Below, piece by piece: positions 42,545 to 45,221 of a stretch of DNA of 45,221 nucleotides. Location: contig JAJTGG010000018.1 of the NCBI GenBank assembly GCA_021299355.1, forward strand, positions 1-45,221. The letters are read 5' to 3'. The notes below the pieces were generated by a model. That model was given only the letters and a program-made list of their open reading frames with translations. It had not been told where the DNA came from and made no database searches. A program made the position numbers and the translations under genes. The DNA comes from Lysobacteraceae bacterium. Its GTDB lineage: Bacteria; Pseudomonadota; Gammaproteobacteria; Xanthomonadales; Xanthomonadaceae. Every line of letters begins with the position of its first letter. Positions within the stretch are counted from its first letter, which is position 1.

Positions 42545-44167
42545 ATGTTGCAACCCGGCCTGATGATGGATCGTCCCCTGCTCGTTTCCGGCATCATCGA
42601 ACATGCCGCCGGCCAGTTCGGCGATGTCGAGATCGTCTCCCGCGAAACCCACGGACCGCTGTTCCATTACACCTACGCGCAATGCGCGGCGCGCTCGCGC
42701 AAGCTGGCCAATGCCCTGCAGGCACTAGGCCTCAAACCGGGCAGTGCGGTCGGGTCCATCGCATGGAACAACCACCGGCACATGGAAGCCTACTACGCGG
42801 TTTCCGGCAGCGGCATGGTGATGCATACCTGCAATCCGCGTCTGGCCCCAGACCAGTTGATCTACATCATCAATCACGCCGAAGACGCGGTGATGCTGTT
42901 CGACGCGACTTTTGCGCCACTGATCAAGGGCATCGCCGCACACTGCCCGAAGATCAAGGCCTGGATTTGCCTGAGCGATGCCGCCAATATGCCGGCGCTC
43001 GACGGCGTTCCCGGACTGCACTGTTACGAAACCCTGATCGCGCCGCATGCCGAACACTTCGACTGGCCGGATTTCGACGAACGCACCGGTGCGGCTCTGT
43101 GCTACACCTCGGGCACCACTGGGCACCCGAAAGGCGCGCTGTATTCGCACCGCGCTATCGTACTCAACGCCCTCTCGGGCTGCATGCCGGGCGTCATCGG
43201 CATCTCGGCGCAGGACACCGTGCTACCGGTGGTGCCGATGTTCCACATCAACGCGTGGTGCATTCCCTATGCCACGCCGATGGTCGGCGCGCGCTTGGTG
43301 CTGCCTGGGCCGCGCCTGGACGGCGCCAGCCTTTATGAACTGATGGAATCCGAGCGGGTCACCATCAGCGCCGGGGTTCCGACCATCTGGATGGCGCTGA
43401 TGCAGCACGTTGAGCAGAACAAGCTGCGCTTCAACACCATGCGTCGCACCGCAGTCGGTGGCTCAGCCATGCCGCAGGCGCTGATCGCCAAATTCCGCGA
43501 CATCTACGAGGTGGAGGTCCGCCACGGCTGGGGCATGACCGAAACCACCGCGGCGGCCACCATGGGTTTCATCGCCCCGAAAGATCAGGCCCTACCGCGC
43601 GACAAACAGCATGCGCTGTTGGCCAAGCAGGGCAAGTCGCTGTTTGGTATCGATCTCAAAGTGGTGGATGACAATGGCGCCACCCTGCCCCGCGATGGCG
43701 TCAGCCAGGGCGAACTGATGGTGCGTGGTCAGTGGGTGATGTCCCGTTATTACAAATCCGAACAATCCGCTCTGGTCGATGGCTGGTTTCCGACCGGCGA
43801 CATCGCCACCATCGATGCTTCCGGGCGCATGCAGATCCGCGACCGTAGCAAGGACGTAATCAAATCCGGTGGCGAATGGATCAGTTCGATTGATCTAGAG
43901 AATACCGCCTTGCAGCATCCGGGCGTGGCCATGGCTGCCGTCATCGGCGTCAAGCACCCGAAGTGGGAAGAACGCCCGTTGCTTCTGGTCGTGCGCAAGC
44001 CGGAAACGGCGGTGAGTAAAGACGATCTGCTCGCGTTCCTTGCGGAACGTGTGGCCAAGTGGTGGATTCCGGATGATGTGGTGTTCGTGGAAACGCTGCC
44101 GGTCGGCGGCACCGGCAAGGTTCAGAAAAATGAGCTCCGTAAGCAGTTCGGCGGCGTGTTCAGTTGA
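42545..44167 (+). CDS. Medium/long-chain fatty acyl-CoA synthetase (AlkK-like)
   Basis: Adenylate-forming enzyme activating fatty acids to acyl-CoA. The 540-residue product has the AMP-binding P-loop LCYTSGTTGHPKGALYSHRA (about residues 184-203), LPVVPMFHINAWCIPYA, the A5 motif RHGWGMTETTAA, the hinge GWFPTGDIATIDASGRMQIRDRSKDVIKSGGEWIS (A7-A8), and the catalytic Lys in GGTGKVQKNELRKQ near the C terminus. These sequences resemble AlkK-type enzymes. ACGGAGC is the Shine-Dalgarno. It is monocistronic in view; the 106 bases to the hutU stop hold nothing recognisable. Confidence 0.94.
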   Translation: MLQPGLMMDRPLLVSGIIEHAAGQFGDVEIVSRETHGPLFHYTYAQCAARSRKLANALQALGLKPGSAVGSIAWNNHRHMEAYYAVSGSGMVMHTCNPRLAPDQLIYIINHAEDAVMLFDATFAPLIKGIAAHCPKIKAWICLSDAANMPALDGVPGLHCYETLIAPHAEHFDWPDFDERTGAALCYTSGTTGHPKGALYSHRAIVLNALSGCMPGVIGISAQDTVLPVVPMFHINAWCIPYATPMVGARLVLPGPRLDGASLYELMESERVTISAGVPTIWMALMQHVEQNKLRFNTMRRTAVGGSAMPQALIAKFRDIYEVEVRHGWGMTETTAAATMGFIAPKDQALPRDKQHALLAKQGKSLFGIDLKVVDDNGATLPRDGVSQGELMVRGQWVMSRYYKSEQSALVDGWFPTGDIATIDASGRMQIRDRSKDVIKSGGEWISSIDLENTALQHPGVAMAAVIGVKHPKWEERPLLLVVRKPETAVSKDDLLAFLAERVAKWWIPDDVVFVETLPVGGTGKVQKNELRKQFGGVFS

Positions 44168-44273
44168 TTAGATACACCCGCGCCATCGGATAATCCTCGC
44201 TGACCTACAGGAACCAACGGCCCGCGATGCCGGATACTTTTTCATAAATGAATTAACTCATGTGCCAGAATGT

Positions 44274-45221
44274 TTAAATCATCGGTAACTGTAAGCCTTG
44301 TTCTTTCGCACACTCTACCGCAATTTCATAACCTGCATCGGCATGACGCATCACGCCCGTGCCAGGGTCATTCCATAGCACACGTGCCAGACGCTTGGCC
44401 GCTGCCTCGCTGCCGTCGGCCACAATGACCACGCCGGAGTGCTGCGAATAGCCCATGCCCACTCCGCCGCCATGATGCAGCGACACCCAGGTGGCGCCGC
44501 CGGCCACATTCAGCATGGCATTGAGCAGCGGCCAGTCGGACACGGCATCGGAACCGTCCTTCATCGCCTCGGTCTCGCGGTTCGGTGAGGCCACCGAGCC
44601 GGAGTCGAGATGGTCACGGCCGATCACGATCGGTGCTTTCAATTCGCCCTTAGCCACCATCTCGTTGAAGGCCAAAGCCAGACGGTGACGCTCGCCCAGA
44701 CCGACCCAGCAGATGCGCGCCGGCAGGCCCTGGAATTCGATACGGTCTTTGGCCATGTCCAACCAGCGGTGCAGGTGTGGATCGTTCGGAATCAGTTCCT
44801 TCACCTTGGCATCGGTTTTGGCGATGTCTTCCGGATCGCCGGACAAAGCGACCCAGCGGAACGGGCCGATGCCGCGGCAGAACAGCGGGCGCACATAGGC
44901 CGGTACGAAGCCGGGGAAATCGAAGGCATCGGCGCAGCCGACATCCTTGGCCATCTGGCGGATGTTGTTGCCGTAATCGAACACCGGAATGCCCATGTTC
45001 TGGAAATGCAGCATGGCTTCCACATGCACGCGCATGGAGTGCTTGGCGGCTTCCACGGTTTTGGCCGGATTGTGTTTCTGTTCGTCGATGTACTGCTCCC
45101 AGGTCCAGCCGGCCGGCAGATAGCCGTGCAGCGGATCGTGGGCCGAGGTCTGATCGGTCACCGCATCCGGGCGGATGCCGCGGCGGACCAGTTCCGGCAG
45201 GATTTCGGCCGCATTACCAAG
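44274..45221 (-). CDS. hutU: Urocanate hydratase HutU, 5' end outside the window
   Basis: NAD+-dependent enzyme converting urocanate to imidazolone propionate, step two of histidine degradation. The frame runs open to the right edge (reading [30 protein letters not shown]), so the first 240 or so residues are missing; 315 C-terminal residues are visible of about 555. Landmarks are [95 protein letters not shown], and [19 protein letters not shown]. All are strongly conserved. The hut operon should continue beyond the window; the hutG-like gene at 26235 is separate. Confidence 0.97.
   Translation of the reverse strand, partial: LGNAAEILPELVRRGIRPDAVTDQTSAHDPLHGYLPAGWTWEQYIDEQKHNPAKTVEAAKHSMRVHVEAMLHFQNMGIPVFDYGNNIRQMAKDVGCADAFDFPGFVPAYVRPLFCRGIGPFRWVALSGDPEDIAKTDAKVKELIPNDPHLHRWLDMAKDRIEFQGLPARICWVGLGERHRLALAFNEMVAKGELKAPIVIGRDHLDSGSVASPNRETEAMKDGSDAVSDWPLLNAMLNVAGGATWVSLHHGGGVGMGYSQHSGVVIVADGSEAAAKRLARVLWNDPGTGVMRHADAGYEIAVECAKEQGLQLPMI

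Overview
The window is a 45.2 kb stretch of chromosome from a gammaproteobacterium, most likely of the Xanthomonadales/Lysobacterales group. The reasons are the gene order pyrG-kdsA-eno-ftsB-ispD-ispF-truD with surE-pcm-yqaA-nlpD close by, the order leuS-lptE-holA-nadD-rsfS-rlmH, and moderately high GC with dense, overlapping genes. I see no phage, plasmid, insertion-sequence, CRISPR, rRNA or tRNA signal. No stretch longer than 300 bases lacks a gene.

Layout. (1) 1-2054: catalase-peroxidase katG, cut by the left edge, ending in a strong hairpin terminator. (2) 2053-7733, minus strand: a tightly packed operon leuS > lptE > holA > nadD > rsfS > rlmH (translation, LPS assembly, replication, NAD synthesis, ribosome control). 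(3) 7867-13447: an Old Yellow Enzyme (minus), divergent from an exported amidohydrolase, a ribH remnant, cnoX, a DUF502 membrane protein, the queuosine-precursor transporter gene yhhQ and a small sulfotransferase. (4) 13450-16297, minus: surE > pcm > yqaA > nlpD. (5) 16435-17696, plus: an Smr-domain gene and a VIT/CCC1 transporter gene, which separate surE from truD. (6) 17693-23997, minus: pyrG > kdsA > eno > ftsB > ispD > ispF > truD. (7) 24124-26013: parE. (8) 26008-29811, minus: slyD, a DUF418 membrane protein, a broken D-amino-acid dehydrogenase, a hutG-like deformylase and a small membrane ORF. (9) 29895-37041: an NlpC/P60 lipoprotein, rhlE behind a long structured leader, a VAT-1-like reductase, hemJ-like (minus), deaD, a YhiN flavoprotein and a MAPEG protein. 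(10) 37293-45221: a methyltransferase, an exported cyclophilin, rhomboid (minus), gabT (minus) behind a perfect palindromic operator, a peroxiredoxin with a histone-H1-like tail, a DMT exporter, an acyl-CoA synthetase, and hutU (minus) cut by the right edge.

Most of the window is core housekeeping, and I did not find a convincing undescribed multi-gene system. The most unusual signals are local: a KatG that lacks two conserved haem-pocket elements (distal Arg replaced by His, and a 16-residue internal deletion that removes the proximal Trp); a decayed ribH C-terminal fragment; a dadA-like pseudogene with a large frame-breaking deletion; a 22-bp perfect palindrome on the gabT -10 box; a bacterioferritin comigratory protein (Bcp)-type peroxiredoxin fused to a lysine-rich tail; an unannotated 59-codon membrane ORF with a strong Shine-Dalgarno site; and three genes whose -10-like hexamer ends exactly six bases before the ATG, which suggests leaderless mRNAs.
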